DNA of 64,000 nt from Pseudomonas sp. Au-Pse12 (GCF_021341665.1 NZ_JAJTTH010000014.1:82961-146960); one strand, 5' to 3'. Numbered from the stretch's first letter, positions 42,217 through 51,780 are shown. Made by a program: numbers and translations. Notes: generated from the sequence alone by a model not told the origin.

Positions 42217-43479
42217 CTAGCCAAGTCGCGCCAGGTTTTCGTCGATGCGTGCCTGAATCATGCTCAAGGTGTCCGCGGTGATGCCACCCGGGAACCGGGA
42301 CCGAGCACTGCGGGTAAAGCCGCTGGCAACCTGGCAGATGCGCTCGATGATATCGGTGGCATCCCTGGCCGAAAGCTCCGCCTCCACCGCCGCGAGCCTG
42401 AGCAAGTGCTTGCGGGTGATGTGCAGCGCCTCGCCCAATATGTCCATCTGGTGATAGCCGCCCGGCCCCTCACAGAAGGTCACGTCGTAAGCCGGCGCCA
42501 GCTTCCACTGGCCGCTCGACGACATGAGGTAGGAAAAATTCTTCGGGTGGTCGTCGCGGTTGTTGAACGCCACGTTGAACACAATCCGGGCAAAAGCCAG
42601 CGCCTTTTCCCGCACATCATTGCAGCAGTACTGGGTGGCCCGCAGGAAATTGCTGTAGTCCAGCGCCCCGGCTGCTCGGTAGTCCGCGCCGGTAAAGGCG
42701 GCGAGGCTTTGCATGGGCACGCGCATGTCCTTGACCCGGTCGAATCGTCGGGTGGCGAAGGCCGCCTGCCCATTGGGTAGCTCGAAGTGTTCGCTATTCG
42801 ACGTTTCGATGGCGCATTCGCGCAAGCATTGCGCATAGACAGCTTCGATCGCACAGACCTCGGGGTGTTCACCCGCTCCCGGGAACTTGATCAACCAGGC
42901 ATCCAGACCAGGTGCCGCGAGCGTGCTGAAGCGCCCTCGCGCAGGGTCGCGATAGAGCAAGGCCTTGGGTCGAGCGCCCTGCGGCGAGCCGCCCATCCGC
43001 AGCAGTCGCTGCAGAAACTCCCCGCCCTGGCCATGGAGCACCTCCTGAACTTCGGCAGCCAGTCGTTCAAGGGGAACCTCTTCAGGCGCCATGAACAGCT
43101 CCGGCGCCACAGGCTCGAACGACATAGCGCCCATGGCTTGGGTGCCGATATAGGTCAGTCGCTCCAGAGGACCAATCTGCGCTGGGTTGAGACCACGGCG
43201 TTTGAACAAGCGATCCATCAGCAACATGCCCCAACCGTCGGGCAGCGAGTCATAGACCGGCCCCGGCAGCCACAACTGATGATCGGGAAAGTCCCGGCGC
43301 AGCCTCGGGCCCTTGAGCGGCAAGCGCAAGGCCGACAGTTCCAGGCCGCGATCCTGTGCTTGCTCGCTGTACTCGAAGGCAATCAACGGGCGGCCGGTCA
43401 GCGCCGTCGTGGATACTAGCGAACCCCAGCGCCAGTGCTCCCCCCAACCGTCGTAGTAGACATCGACCTGCTTAAGCAT
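42217..43479 (-). CDS. hipA: HipA-type serine/threonine kinase toxin
   Basis: 420 aa. It has an N-terminal HipA subdomain (residues 1-110) and a kinase core with the catalytic loop FNNRDDHPKNFSYL (about 320) and the metal-binding DVTF (about 345). ALLYRDPARG and DAWLIKFPG correspond to the ATP-binding region. E. coli HipA phosphorylates glutamyl-tRNA synthetase and causes growth arrest; the target here is unknown. The ATG at 43479 overlaps hipB by 8 bp; the longer open frame reading through hipB is not used. The pair is not part of the ped locus in other pseudomonads as far as I know. Confidence 0.88.
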   Translation of the reverse strand: MLKQVDVYYDGWGEHWRWGSLVSTTALTGRPLIAFEYSEQAQDRGLELSALRLPLKGPRLRRDFPDHQLWLPGPVYDSLPDGWGMLLMDRLFKRRGLNPAQIGPLERLTYIGTQAMGAMSFEPVAPELFMAPEEVPLERLAAEVQEVLHGQGGEFLQRLLRMGGSPQGARPKALLYRDPARGRFSTLAAPGLDAWLIKFPGAGEHPEVCAIEAVYAQCLRECAIETSNSEHFELPNGQAAFATRRFDRVKDMRVPMQSLAAFTGADYRAAGALDYSNFLRATQYCCNDVREKALAFARIVFNVAFNNRDDHPKNFSYLMSSSGQWKLAPAYDVTFCEGPGGYHQMDILGEALHITRKHLLRLAAVEAELSARDATDIIERICQVASGFTRSARSRFPGGITADTLSMIQARIDENLARLG

Positions 43480-43789
43480 CGGCGGACTTCCTTTTGACGC
43501 GCTGCCTCTGGGCGCCCTGTTCATAACGGAGGATGTCGTCGAGGCTGTCCAGCTGCGGCAGGAACAATTGCTCCAGCTCGCGAAGACGCCCCAGCACCAT
43601 AGCCACGCGAACCACGCTGTCGAATGCCACGCTACGCCCGGCCTCCAGATTGGACAGGGTGCCAACCCCAATGCCCGCACGGGCCGCGACCTCGGCCTGA
43701 GTCATCTGCTGGGACAGGCGCTCCTGGCGCAGGCGAGTGCAAAGCAGCTTGAGTACCTCATCCGGCCTGGCAAGAGTTAAATTCAGCAT
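43472..43789 (-). CDS. hipB: HipB-type antitoxin/repressor
   Basis: 105 aa with a Cro/C1-type helix-turn-helix (MTQAEVAARAGIGVGTLSNLEAGRS, split at about residues 29-53). The C-terminal tail is basic (QRVKRKSADA), unlike the hydrophobic tail of E. coli HipB. It should neutralise HipA and repress the operon. The AT-rich 43790-43930 upstream would hold the promoter/operator; no strong Shine-Dalgarno was seen. Confidence 0.85.
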   Translation of the reverse strand: MLNLTLARPDEVLKLLCTRLRQERLSQQMTQAEVAARAGIGVGTLSNLEAGRSVAFDSVVRVAMVLGRLRELEQLFLPQLDSLDDILRYEQGAQRQRVKRKSADA

Positions 43790-43929
43790 ATCGAGCGTTA
43801 AACCCTGAAATCACACTTAAGATTCAAAATTATAGAATTATCCAGACAATCATGAAAAACCAGATAACTTCATAAATATGACTCTTATCGTTGAAATCAG
43901 CCAGATAAAAGGCGAAATGTTGGATTTAG

Positions 43930-44023
43930 CTACAAGCTTCAAGCTTCAAGCTTGTGGCTTGTGGCTTGTGGCTTGTGGCTTGTAGCTTGTAGCTTGTAGC
44001 TTGAGGCTAGCTGCTTGCAGCTG
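43930..44023. repeat. Heptad repeat tract overlapping the pedR2 3' end
   Basis: Degenerate heptads: ACAAGCTTCAAGCTTCAAG, then four GCTTGTG and four GCTTGTA units. The tract continues into the last codons of pedR2, where GCAGCTGCAAGCAGCTAG gives Ala-Ala-Ala-Ser-Ser-stop. Confidence 0.8.
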
Positions 44024-44660
44024 CCCCCCTCACCCGCACCACCCCCATATCAATCCCCAGATGCACCAATTCCGCATGGGAACTGACCTGCAGCTTGCTC
44101 TTGAGCAAGGTCAGGTGGTTGGACACGGTCTTGGCGCTGATGCACAGCTGCTCGGCAATCACCCGCGCCGGGGTGCCCTTGGCCAGCATCACGAAGATCT
44201 CCAGCTCGCGCTGGGTCATGCTCTGTAAGCGCGGGTCGCTGGCGTTCTGCGCCGGGGTGCAGGCCAGTTGCGTGGCCAGGGGCTGTTCGATGTAGGCGTG
44301 CCCGGCCAGCACCCGGTGCACCGCTTCTATCAGCACCTGGGGCGCGGAGTTCTTGGTCAGGTAACCCGAGGCGCCGGCCTCCAGGGCCTGGCGCACCAGG
44401 GGCAGTTCGTCGTGCATGCTGAAGAACAGCACCCGCAGTTGCGGCAGGCGCTGGCGCAGGCGGCGGGTGGTCTCCAGGCCGCTGATGCCCGGCAGGCCGA
44501 AATCCATGATCACCAGTTGCGGCACGTCTTCGGCCACTCGGGCCAGGGCCTCTTCGCCGCTGGCCGCTTCGCGCACCTGCATCGCCGGCAATACCGCGCG
44601 CAGCAAGCTGGCGTAACCCTGGCGGACCACGGCGTGGTCATCCACCAACAAGATGTTCAT
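44007..44660 (-). CDS. pedR2: LuxR/NarL-type response regulator PedR2
   Basis: 217 aa. A receiver domain with phospho-Asp53 (VIMDFGLPG) and Lys in YLTKNS is followed by a LuxR-type helix-turn-helix (about residues 145-205, LTQRELEIFVMLAKGTPARVIAEQLCI region). It is translationally coupled to pedS2 (TGATG overlap). In P. putida PedS2/PedR2 represses or activates pedE and pedH according to lanthanide availability. The last five residues are encoded by the adjacent repeat tract. Confidence 0.88.
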   Translation of the reverse strand: MNILLVDDHAVVRQGYASLLRAVLPAMQVREAASGEEALARVAEDVPQLVIMDFGLPGISGLETTRRLRQRLPQLRVLFFSMHDELPLVRQALEAGASGYLTKNSAPQVLIEAVHRVLAGHAYIEQPLATQLACTPAQNASDPRLQSMTQRELEIFVMLAKGTPARVIAEQLCISAKTVSNHLTLLKSKLQVSSHAELVHLGIDMGVVRVRGAAASS

Positions 44661-45931
44661 CAGGCCTCCATGGGCATGTTCAGGGGCATGTTCAAGGCCA
44701 GTGCCCAACCGGCGCCGGGACGGCTGAGGATGTGCAGTTCACCGCCCAGGCTGCGGGCGCGTTCGGCCATCGAGTGCAGGCCGACGCCGGGGCGCTGGGG
44801 CTGGTGCGCACCGCAACCGTTGTCGCGCACCAGCAGGCGCAGGCCCCGGGCGCTGCGTTGCAGCCGCACCCGCACCTGGCTGGCGCCGGCGTGCCGGGCG
44901 ACATTGGTCAGCGCTTCTTGCAGCAGGCGGTAGAGGTGGGTCTTGCTCGCGCCGGGCAACGCCGGCAGGTCGGCGCCGACCCGCAATTGGCAGTCGATGC
45001 CCTGGCTGTCCTGCCATTGGCTCACCAGCAGGCCGAAGGCTTCGGCCAGCGGCAGGTGCTGCAGCACCACCGGGTACAGGTCCTGCACCAGGGCGCGAAA
45101 GCCTTGCTGCAAGCGCTCGCAGTTAAGTTCCAGGGCCTGGGCCGTGTGTTCCACCACTGTCGGCTGGTCGGCCACCATGCGCAGCAGGCAGACCTGGGCG
45201 CGGATGCCCGCCAGGTATTGCCCGAGGTCGTCATGCAGGGTCTGCGCCAGGTAGGTGCGCTCGCGCTCCTGCACCGCCAGCAGGGCCTGGGTCAGGTGTG
45301 CATTGTCGGCCCGGGTCTGCTCCAGGGTCGTGGTCATGCGGTTGAAGTGTCCGGCCAGTTGTCGCGCTTCCGGCAGGCCGGCTTCGCGCAGGCGCACCGC
45401 CAGTTGCCCGCCGGACACGTGCTGCAAGGCCCGCAGCAGATCATCCAGCAGGCCCATGCCGCGACGCACCGCCCAGCGGATGGTCAGCAGGCTCAAAAGC
45501 AGGGCCAGGCCGCACAGGCTCAACAGCTGTTGCAGCGAATCCCAGACTTCATCGATCTCGTCGCGCGCGTCCACGGCGATCAGCACCCGGCGGCCGTCGC
45601 CCAGGTCCAGTTCGCGGGCGCTGTGGCGGCGGTCGCTGAACAGCTGGCGGCCAAGCCAGGCGTCCAGCCCGGCCTGCTCGGGCATGCGCGCTGCCTCGTC
45701 CGGCCCCAGCCAGTGCACCCGCACATGACGCAGGCTCTGGGTGAGATGCGGTTGCAGGCCCACCGGGTTGCGCTCGGCGCTGTCGCTCAAGTACTCCACC
45801 ACCGCTTCGGCGGACTGCAATTCACGTTCGACATCGGCCACCGCCTGATGCAGCAGCAAGCCGCCGCAGGCCAGGGTCACCACGGCAAAGAACGCCGTCA
45901 CCCACAGGTTGATCCGCCACAGCGCCGACAC
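44660..45931 (-). CDS. pedS2: Membrane histidine kinase PedS2, lanthanide-switch sensor type
   Basis: 423 aa. Two membrane helices (about 8-29 and 135-155) enclose a ~105-residue periplasmic sensor domain. A HAMP region precedes a HisKA_3 dimerisation domain with His233 (QTLHDDLGQYLAG) and a NarX-type HATPase (LLQEALTNVARHAGAS, RDNGCG). The periplasmic domain contains several Asp/Glu residues (for example DARDEIDEVWD) that could bind a metal. In P. putida PedS2 is the lanthanide sensor controlling the pedE/pedH switch; this gene has the same place next to pedR2. Confidence 0.87.
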   Translation of the reverse strand: MSALWRINLWVTAFFAVVTLACGGLLLHQAVADVERELQSAEAVVEYLSDSAERNPVGLQPHLTQSLRHVRVHWLGPDEAARMPEQAGLDAWLGRQLFSDRRHSARELDLGDGRRVLIAVDARDEIDEVWDSLQQLLSLCGLALLLSLLTIRWAVRRGMGLLDDLLRALQHVSGGQLAVRLREAGLPEARQLAGHFNRMTTTLEQTRADNAHLTQALLAVQERERTYLAQTLHDDLGQYLAGIRAQVCLLRMVADQPTVVEHTAQALELNCERLQQGFRALVQDLYPVVLQHLPLAEAFGLLVSQWQDSQGIDCQLRVGADLPALPGASKTHLYRLLQEALTNVARHAGASQVRVRLQRSARGLRLLVRDNGCGAHQPQRPGVGLHSMAERARSLGGELHILSRPGAGWALALNMPLNMPMEA

Positions 45932-45933
45932 GC

Positions 45934-46056
45934 CTAGCGCCCCGGAACCAGCGGCACCGCCAGGGGCACGACCGGGCGCGAGCCGTGCAGGCGATCGACG
46001 CCGATCAGGCTGAGGATCAGCAGCAAGGGCAGGAGCAGCACTTTGATGATGCGCAT
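45934..46056 (-). CDS. 40-aa small hydrophobic protein upstream of pedS2
   Basis: A short frame from ATG at 46056 to TAG at 45934, ending 2 bp before the pedS2 start. The N-terminus MRIIKVLLLPLLLILSLIGV is a typical membrane or signal segment. The 20-residue tail is RLHGSRPVVPLAVPLVPGR-like, with repeated Val-Pro-Leu. GAGAG lies upstream of the ATG. Tight spacing suggests coupling to pedS2. It could be a small membrane partner of the sensor or a leader peptide. No homologue is known to me. Confidence 0.5.
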   Translation of the reverse strand: MRIIKVLLLPLLLILSLIGVDRLHGSRPVVPLAVPLVPGR

Positions 46057-46165
46057 GGGCGTCGCTCTCAAGGTTCGGGCTCGGGGCGGGTTCGGGCCAG
46101 GATCAGGATCAGGATCAGGCTCAGGGCCGCTGGGACCATGCTAAGACCGCCGCGCCCGCGCCGGG

Positions 46166-46233
46166 TTACTACCTTGGTACTGCCCGGGCGCTACTTTCTG
46201 CATATTTCCCCGCCCCGACGCTGTTCCTATGCT
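46166..46233 (+). promoter_or_regulatory. Promoter with shared box before the PQQ-associated ABC operon
   Basis: Box TTACTACCTTGGTACTG (46166-46182, core TACC-TT-GGTA), then GCAT at 46200-46203, and a -10-like TATGCT (46228-46233) 24 nt after it. The predicted transcript start lies downstream of an ATG at 46229, which supports the start at 46259 for the first gene. A tandem GATCAG run (46090-46120) lies just upstream. Confidence 0.5.
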
Positions 46234-46258
46234 GGCGCCACCTGCCGTGGAGCGCCCT

Positions 46259-47443
46259 ATGCACAAGCCTGCCCCGCTTATCCCGACTTGCCTGCTGGCC
46301 CTGGCCTCGGTCCTGCTGCCCCTGAGCGCCAGCCTGGCCAGCGAGGCACCCTTGCAGGTGCGCATCGGCTACCTGGGCTATCGCCCCGATCCCGGCCCGC
46401 TGCTGTCCAACATCATCCCCGAGCCCGCCGACGCCGGGCTGCAAGGCGCCCAGTTGGCGATTGTCGACAGCAACAGCACCGGGCGCTTTCTCAAGCAGCA
46501 GTTCCAGCTCGACAGCGCCAGCGTCGACAGCCCCGAGGCGCTGCTGCAAGCCGCCAGGGCCCAGCACGACCAGGGCCTGCGGCTGTTCGTGGTGAATGCC
46601 CCGGCGGCCAGCCTGCGCGAGCTGTCGGCGGCCCTGCCCGACAGCCTGCTGTTCAACGCTGGCAGCCCCGACGATGCCCTGCGCAGCAGCCAGTGCCTGG
46701 GCAACGTGCTGCACAGCCTGCCCGGCCGGGCGATGCTGGCCGACGCCCTGGTGCAGTTCATGGTGCTGCGCAAATGGCAGCGGGCCTTGCTCATCGTCGG
46801 CCAGACCGAGGACGACCGCGCCTACGCCGATGCCCTGCGCCGGGCCATGCAGCGCTTCGGCCTGAAGATCGTCGCCGAGAAAGCCTGGAGCTTCGACAAC
46901 GACCAGCGCCGCAGCGCCCAGGCCGACATGCCGCTGTTCACCCAGACCGCTGAATACGACGTGGTGCTGGTGGCCGATGAGCGCGGCGACTTCGGCGAAT
47001 ACCTGCCCTACCAGACCTGGTACCCGCGCCCGGTGGCCGGCACCCAGGGCCTGACCCCCACCGGCTGGCACAAGAGCGTGGAAACCTTCGGCGCCGCGCA
47101 GCTGCAAAAGCGCTTCGAAGCCCAGGCCGGACGCTGGATGAACGACCGCGACTTCGCCGCCTGGATGGCCGTGCGCAGCGTCGCCAGCGCCGTGAGCAAA
47201 CTGCGCCAGGCCGACCCTCGGGCCCTGCAGGCGCTGCTGCTCAGCGACCAGTTGCCGCTGGACGGCTTCAAGGGCCGCAAGCTCAGCTACCGGCCGTGGA
47301 ACGGCGAACTGCGCCAGCCGATTCCCCTGGTGCAGCCCCGGGCCCTGGTCAGCACTTCGCCCCAGGACGGCTTCCTGCACCCCTTCAACGAAATGGACAG
47401 CCTGGGCTACGACCGCCCCGAAGTGACCTGCCGCTACCCCTGA
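46259..47443 (+). CDS. PQQ-dependent alcohol dehydrogenase-associated ABC substrate-binding protein
   Basis: 394 aa. A signal peptide (about residues 1-28, ending SASLAS) precedes a periplasmic-binding fold of the branched-chain amino-acid/Leu-Ile-Val type (QVRIGYLGYRPDPG, RALLIVGQTEDDRAYADALR, DVVLVADERGDFGEYLPYQTW). This family accompanies PQQ alcohol dehydrogenase clusters. TGGAG precedes the ATG at 46259. It is the first gene of a tight operon with the propeller protein, ATPase and permease. The ligand is unknown. Confidence 0.85.
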   Translation: MHKPAPLIPTCLLALASVLLPLSASLASEAPLQVRIGYLGYRPDPGPLLSNIIPEPADAGLQGAQLAIVDSNSTGRFLKQQFQLDSASVDSPEALLQAARAQHDQGLRLFVVNAPAASLRELSAALPDSLLFNAGSPDDALRSSQCLGNVLHSLPGRAMLADALVQFMVLRKWQRALLIVGQTEDDRAYADALRRAMQRFGLKIVAEKAWSFDNDQRRSAQADMPLFTQTAEYDVVLVADERGDFGEYLPYQTWYPRPVAGTQGLTPTGWHKSVETFGAAQLQKRFEAQAGRWMNDRDFAAWMAVRSVASAVSKLRQADPRALQALLLSDQLPLDGFKGRKLSYRPWNGELRQPIPLVQPRALVSTSPQDGFLHPFNEMDSLGYDRPEVTCRYP

Positions 47444-47472
47444 TCCATCACCACAACAACAAGGAATCCGCC

Positions 47473-48443
47473 ATGCGCCGCCCCCTTCTCTGCCGCTCCG
47501 CCCTCTGCGCGGCCCTGCTGCTCGCCGCCGGGCACGCCATGGCCGCCACGGCCTGGGTCTCCAACGAAAAGGACAACAGCCTGAGCCTGATCGACATGCA
47601 GACCCTGGAAGTCACCCAGACCCTGCCCGTGGGCCAGCGCCCGCGCGGGCTGCTGCTGTCCCATGACAACCAGCTGCTGTACATCTGCGCCAGCGATTCG
47701 GACCGGGTCCAGGTGATGGACGTGGCCACCCGCAAGATCGTCAAGGAGCTGCCGTCCGGCAAGGACCCCGAGCAGTTCGCCCTGCACCCCAACAACCGCT
47801 GGCTGTACGTGTCCAACGAGGACGATGCGCTGGTCACGGTGATCGACACCGAGACCGCCAAGGTCCTCGGCCAGATCAACGTCGGGGTCGAGCCCGAAGG
47901 CATGGCGGTGAGCCCCGACGGCAAGTGGGCGGTGAACACCAGCGAAACCACCAACATGCTGCACTGGATCGACACCAGCACCCAGACCCTGGCCGACAGC
48001 ACCCTGGTGGACCAGCGCCCGCGCTTCGTCGAGTTCAACCAGGACGGCTCACGGCTCTGGGCCTCGGCGGAAATCGGCGGCACCGTGACCATCCTCGACG
48101 TGGCCACGCGCCAGGTGCTCAAGACCCTGAACTTCAAGATCAAGGGCGTGCACCCGGACAAGGTACAGCCGGTGGGCATCAAGCTCAGCGCCGATGGCAA
48201 GTACGCCTTCGTCGCCCTGGGCCCGGCCAACCACGTGGCGGTGATCGACGCCAAGACCTACGAGATCCTCGACTACCTGCTGGTGGGGCGGCGGGTCTGG
48301 CAGCTGGCATTCACCCCGGACCAGAGCCAGCTGCTGGCCACCAACGGGGTCAGCGGCGATGTCTCGGTGATCGACGTCAACAGCCTCAAGGTGGTCAAGT
48401 CGGTGAAGGTCGGGCGCTATCCCTGGGGTGTGGTGGTGACCCC

Positions 48444-48447
<4 letters not shown>
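47473..48447 (+). CDS. PQQ-dependent catabolism-associated beta-propeller protein
   Basis: 324 aa, exported (signal peptide about 1-24, ending GHAMA). Seven YVTN-type blades, for example TAWVSNEKDNSLSLIDMQTL, WLYVSNEDDALVTVIDTETA and LATNGVSGDVSVIDVNSLK. Proteins of this type occur only with PQQ dehydrogenase and its ABC system; in P. putida the homologue was described as a surface or outer-membrane protein. AAGGAAT precedes the ATG. The stop overlaps the ATPase start by 4 bp (ATGA). Confidence 0.88.
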
Positions 48448-49198
<751 letters not shown>

Positions 49199-49202
<4 letters not shown>

Positions 49203-49990
49203 ACGCCTACTGGCAGTGCCTGCGCGGCATCGTGCTGCGCGAATGGCTGCGCTTCGTGCTGCAACGCACACGCTTTCTCAGCGCCCTGGTGCGGCCCCTG
49301 CTGTGGCTGCTGGTGTTCGCCGCCGGCTTTCGCGCCGCCCTGGGCATCGCCATCATCGAGCCCTACAGCACCTACATTCCCTACGAGGTCTACATCGTCC
49401 CGGGGCTGGCCTGCATGATCCTGCTGTTCAACGGCATGCAGGGCTCACTGTCGATGGTCTACGACCGGGAAATGGGCAGCATGCGCGTGCTGCTCACCAG
49501 CCCCCTGCCCCGGGCCTTCCTGCTGGCCAGCAAGCTGTTGGCCACCTCGCTGATCTCGCTGCTGCAGGTCTACGCCTTCCTCGCCGTGGCCTGGCTGTAT
49601 GGCGTGCAGCCGCCGGCCATGGGCCTGCTGGCCGCGCTGCCAGCCCTGCTGCTGGTGGCCCTGATGCTCAGCGCCCTGGGGCTGCTGCTGTCCAACGCCA
49701 TCCGCCAGCTGGAAAACTTTGCCGGGGTGATGAATTTCGTGATCTTCCCGCTGTTCTTCCTGTCCTCGGCGCTGTACCCGCTGTGGAAGATGCTCGAAGC
49801 CAGCCCCTGGCTGTACTGGCTGTGCGCCCTCAACCCCTTCACCCACGCCGTCGAGCTGGTGCGCTTTGCCCTGTATGAACGCTTCAACCTGCTGGCCCTG
49901 GCGGTGTGCCTGGGACTGACCCTGGTGTTCTCCCTGCTGGCGGTGCTGACCTTCAACCCGCAACACGCCGCCCTGCGCAAAAGCACCTGA
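49199..49990 (+). CDS. PQQ cluster-associated ABC-2 type permease
   Basis: 263 aa with six membrane helices in the ABC-2 (NodJ-like) pattern. The family block YDREMGSMRVLLTSPLPRAFLL follows the second helix, and CALNPFTHAVELVRFALYERFN precedes the last. ABC-2 permeases normally export, so the preceding binding protein may not serve import. What is transported is unknown; export of a component needed for periplasmic quinoprotein function is a reasonable guess. Confidence 0.92.
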
Positions 49991-50026
49991 GCCAGGACGC
50001 CTGCACAGCGCCTGGCGGTTCGCGAC

Positions 50027-50094
50027 CTACGACTTTGGTACTGCTTTTGCTGTCGATGGTCGCATTCACAAATGCCCCCGCGCTGGCATGTAAT
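50027..50094 (+). promoter_or_regulatory. Promoter with shared box before the CxxCW gene and erbR
   Basis: Box CTACGACTTTGGTACTG (50027-50043), then CGCATTCACA (50061-50070) with TTCACA as a good -35, and TGTAAT (50089-50094) as a 5/6 match to -10, 23 nt after GCAT. It lies 30 bp before the CxxCW gene. Confidence 0.55.
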
Positions 50095-50123
50095 GGGCGC
50101 ATAACAAGAAGGACAACCCCCTT

Positions 50124-50666
50124 ATGCCCCGTGCCCTGCAGACCCTGGCCCTGCTGTCCCTGAGCCTGACCCTGGGAATGGCCCAGGCCGAGACGCCACT
50201 GTTTTCCGCCGACGGCTATCGCACCAGCCTCTACCGCAGCCCGACGCCCACGCAGATCGAGGTCGCGCAGATCATCGACACCCAGGGCTTGCAGGCCCTG
50301 CTCCAGGCACACCCCAACCCCCTGCTGATCGACGTCTATCGCCGGCAATGGCTGCAAGGCCGCTTCATCGACAGCGAGCCCCACGCCAACCTGCCCGGCA
50401 GCCACTGGCTGGCCAATACCGGCGACGGCGAACTGAGCCCCGAGTGGCAGCGCTACTTCAGCCGCTACCTGCAACAGCTCAGCAGCGGCAACCTGCAACA
50501 ACCGCTGGTCTTTTATTGCCGCGCCGATTGCTGGCTGAGCTGGAACGCGGTAAAACGCGCCGCAGCCTTGGGCTATACCTCCCTCTACTGGTATCGCGAC
50601 GGCCTGGACGCCTGGGAGGCCGCCGGCTTGCCCGTGGTGGCGGCCCAGCCGGAAGCCTTTCCCTGA
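50124..50666 (+). CDS. PQQ-dependent catabolism-associated CxxCW protein (rhodanese-like)
   Basis: 180 aa, exported (signal peptide about 1-22, ending GMAQA). The rhodanese-like fold ends in FYCRADCWLSWNAVKRAAALGY, where CRADCW is the diagnostic CxxCW motif at the position of the rhodanese active loop. This suggests thiol redox or sulfur-carrying chemistry in the periplasm and might connect with the SoxYZ-like carrier of the same locus. The actual role is unknown. AAGAAGGAC precedes the ATG; erbR follows after 47 bp. Confidence 0.88.
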   Translation: MPRALQTLALLSLSLTLGMAQAETPLFSADGYRTSLYRSPTPTQIEVAQIIDTQGLQALLQAHPNPLLIDVYRRQWLQGRFIDSEPHANLPGSHWLANTGDGELSPEWQRYFSRYLQQLSSGNLQQPLVFYCRADCWLSWNAVKRAAALGYTSLYWYRDGLDAWEAAGLPVVAAQPEAFP

Positions 50667-50713
50667 AGCCGCCAGCGCGCCCCCGCACAATCACAATAAC
50701 GAGGTGAAAGGCC

Positions 50714-51379
50714 ATGTATAAAATTCTGATAGCCGACGATCACCCACTGTTTCGCGAAGCCATTCACAACGTCATCAGCGACGGATTTCCCGGCAGCGAG
50801 GTGATGGAAACCGCCGACCTGGACAGCGCCCTGGCCCTGACCCAGGAGCACGACGAGCTGGACCTGATCCTGCTGGACCTGAACATGCCCGGCATGCACG
50901 GCCTCAACGGCCTGATCACCCTGCGCAACGAAGCGCCGACCATTCCGGTGGTGATCGTCTCCGCCGAACAGGACAAGCAGATCGTGCTCCAGGCCATCAC
51001 CTACGGCGCCGTCGGCTTCATCACCAAATCCTCGCCGCGTTCGCAGATGACCGAGGCCATCGAACAGATCCTCAACGGCAACGTGTACCTGCCGCCGGAC
51101 ATCATCCGCACCCAGAAAAGCCAGCCGGGGCGCCGCAGCAGCGAAACCCCGAGCTTCCCCCCGGAACTGCTCCAGGCCCTGACCCGCAAACAGCTTTTGG
51201 TGCTGGAACGCATGACCAAGGGCGAATCCAACAAGCAGATCGCCTACACCCTGGACATCGCCGAAACCACAGTGAAGGCCCACGTCTCGGCGATCCTGCG
51301 CAAGCTCAACGTGCACAACCGGGTGCAAGCGATCCTCAGTGCCGGGGATATCGATTTCGGCGCCTACCTGCGCCGCTAA
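50714..51379 (+). CDS. erbR: LuxR/NarL-type response regulator ErbR (AgmR, PedR1)
   Basis: 221 aa. Receiver with phospho-Asp55 (LILLDLNMPG) and Lys in GFITKSS; C-terminal LuxR helix-turn-helix (about residues 155-215, RMTKGESNKQIAYTLDIAETTVKAH region). AgmR/ErbR is the general activator of PQQ alcohol dehydrogenase genes in P. aeruginosa and P. putida. GAGGTGAAAGG precedes the ATG. It is the best candidate for the protein that binds the box repeated in front of the ped transcription units. Confidence 0.9.
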   Translation: MYKILIADDHPLFREAIHNVISDGFPGSEVMETADLDSALALTQEHDELDLILLDLNMPGMHGLNGLITLRNEAPTIPVVIVSAEQDKQIVLQAITYGAVGFITKSSPRSQMTEAIEQILNGNVYLPPDIIRTQKSQPGRRSSETPSFPPELLQALTRKQLLVLERMTKGESNKQIAYTLDIAETTVKAHVSAILRKLNVHNRVQAILSAGDIDFGAYLRR

Positions 51380-51383
51380 CCCT

Positions 51384-51573
51384 GTAGCCGCTGCCGAGCC
51401 TTCGGCGAGGCTGCGACAAGGGCCGGAGGCCCTTCCAGCGATTCTGAAGACCGGCGCATTCATCGCGACCAACGCCGTGGCGGTGAATCGGGTCACGCGG
51501 GGTGTTCTGATAGACCGCGCTGACAGGGTTGGCGTCTCCTGCGGAGCCGGGCGCAGCCTGCGGCAGCGGCTAC
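51384..51573. repeat. 190-bp repeat element, copy 1
   Basis: Starts GTAGCCGCTGCCGAGCC and ends CGGCAGCGGCTAC, so it has inverted termini. It is nearly identical to 51602-51780 except for small insertions. It contains a second inverted pair GGGCCGGAGGCCC. Non-coding. Confidence 0.8.
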
Positions 51574-51601
51574 ATGAAGCCTTCCGCGCCCTGCAGGTCC
51601 T

Positions 51602-51780
51602 GTAGCCGCTGCCGAGCCTTCGGCGAGGCTGCGACAAGGGCCGGAGGCCCTTCCAGCGATCTGAAGACCCGCGCATTCATCGCGACCAACGCCGTGGCGG
51701 TGAATCGGGTCACGCGGGGTGTTCTGGTGGACCGCGCTGACAGGATTGGCGTCTCCTGCGCAGCCTGCGGCAGCGGCTAC
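51602..51780. repeat. 179-bp repeat element, copy 2, overlapping the nahK stop codon
   Basis: Direct second copy of the element at 51384-51573, 28 bp away. Its terminal GGCTAC supplies the TAG stop codon of nahK (51777-51779, minus strand). The ends are shared with the 136-bp pair at 31771-32066. Confidence 0.8.

Noticed and set aside
47296..47472. N-terminal extension of the beta-propeller protein
   Set aside because: It lies within the preceding substrate-binding gene. The ATG at 47473 has AAGGAAT and begins a proper signal peptide.
51339..51776. Small plus-strand frames after erbR
   Set aside because: They are made of the duplicated 190-bp element and have no initiation signals.
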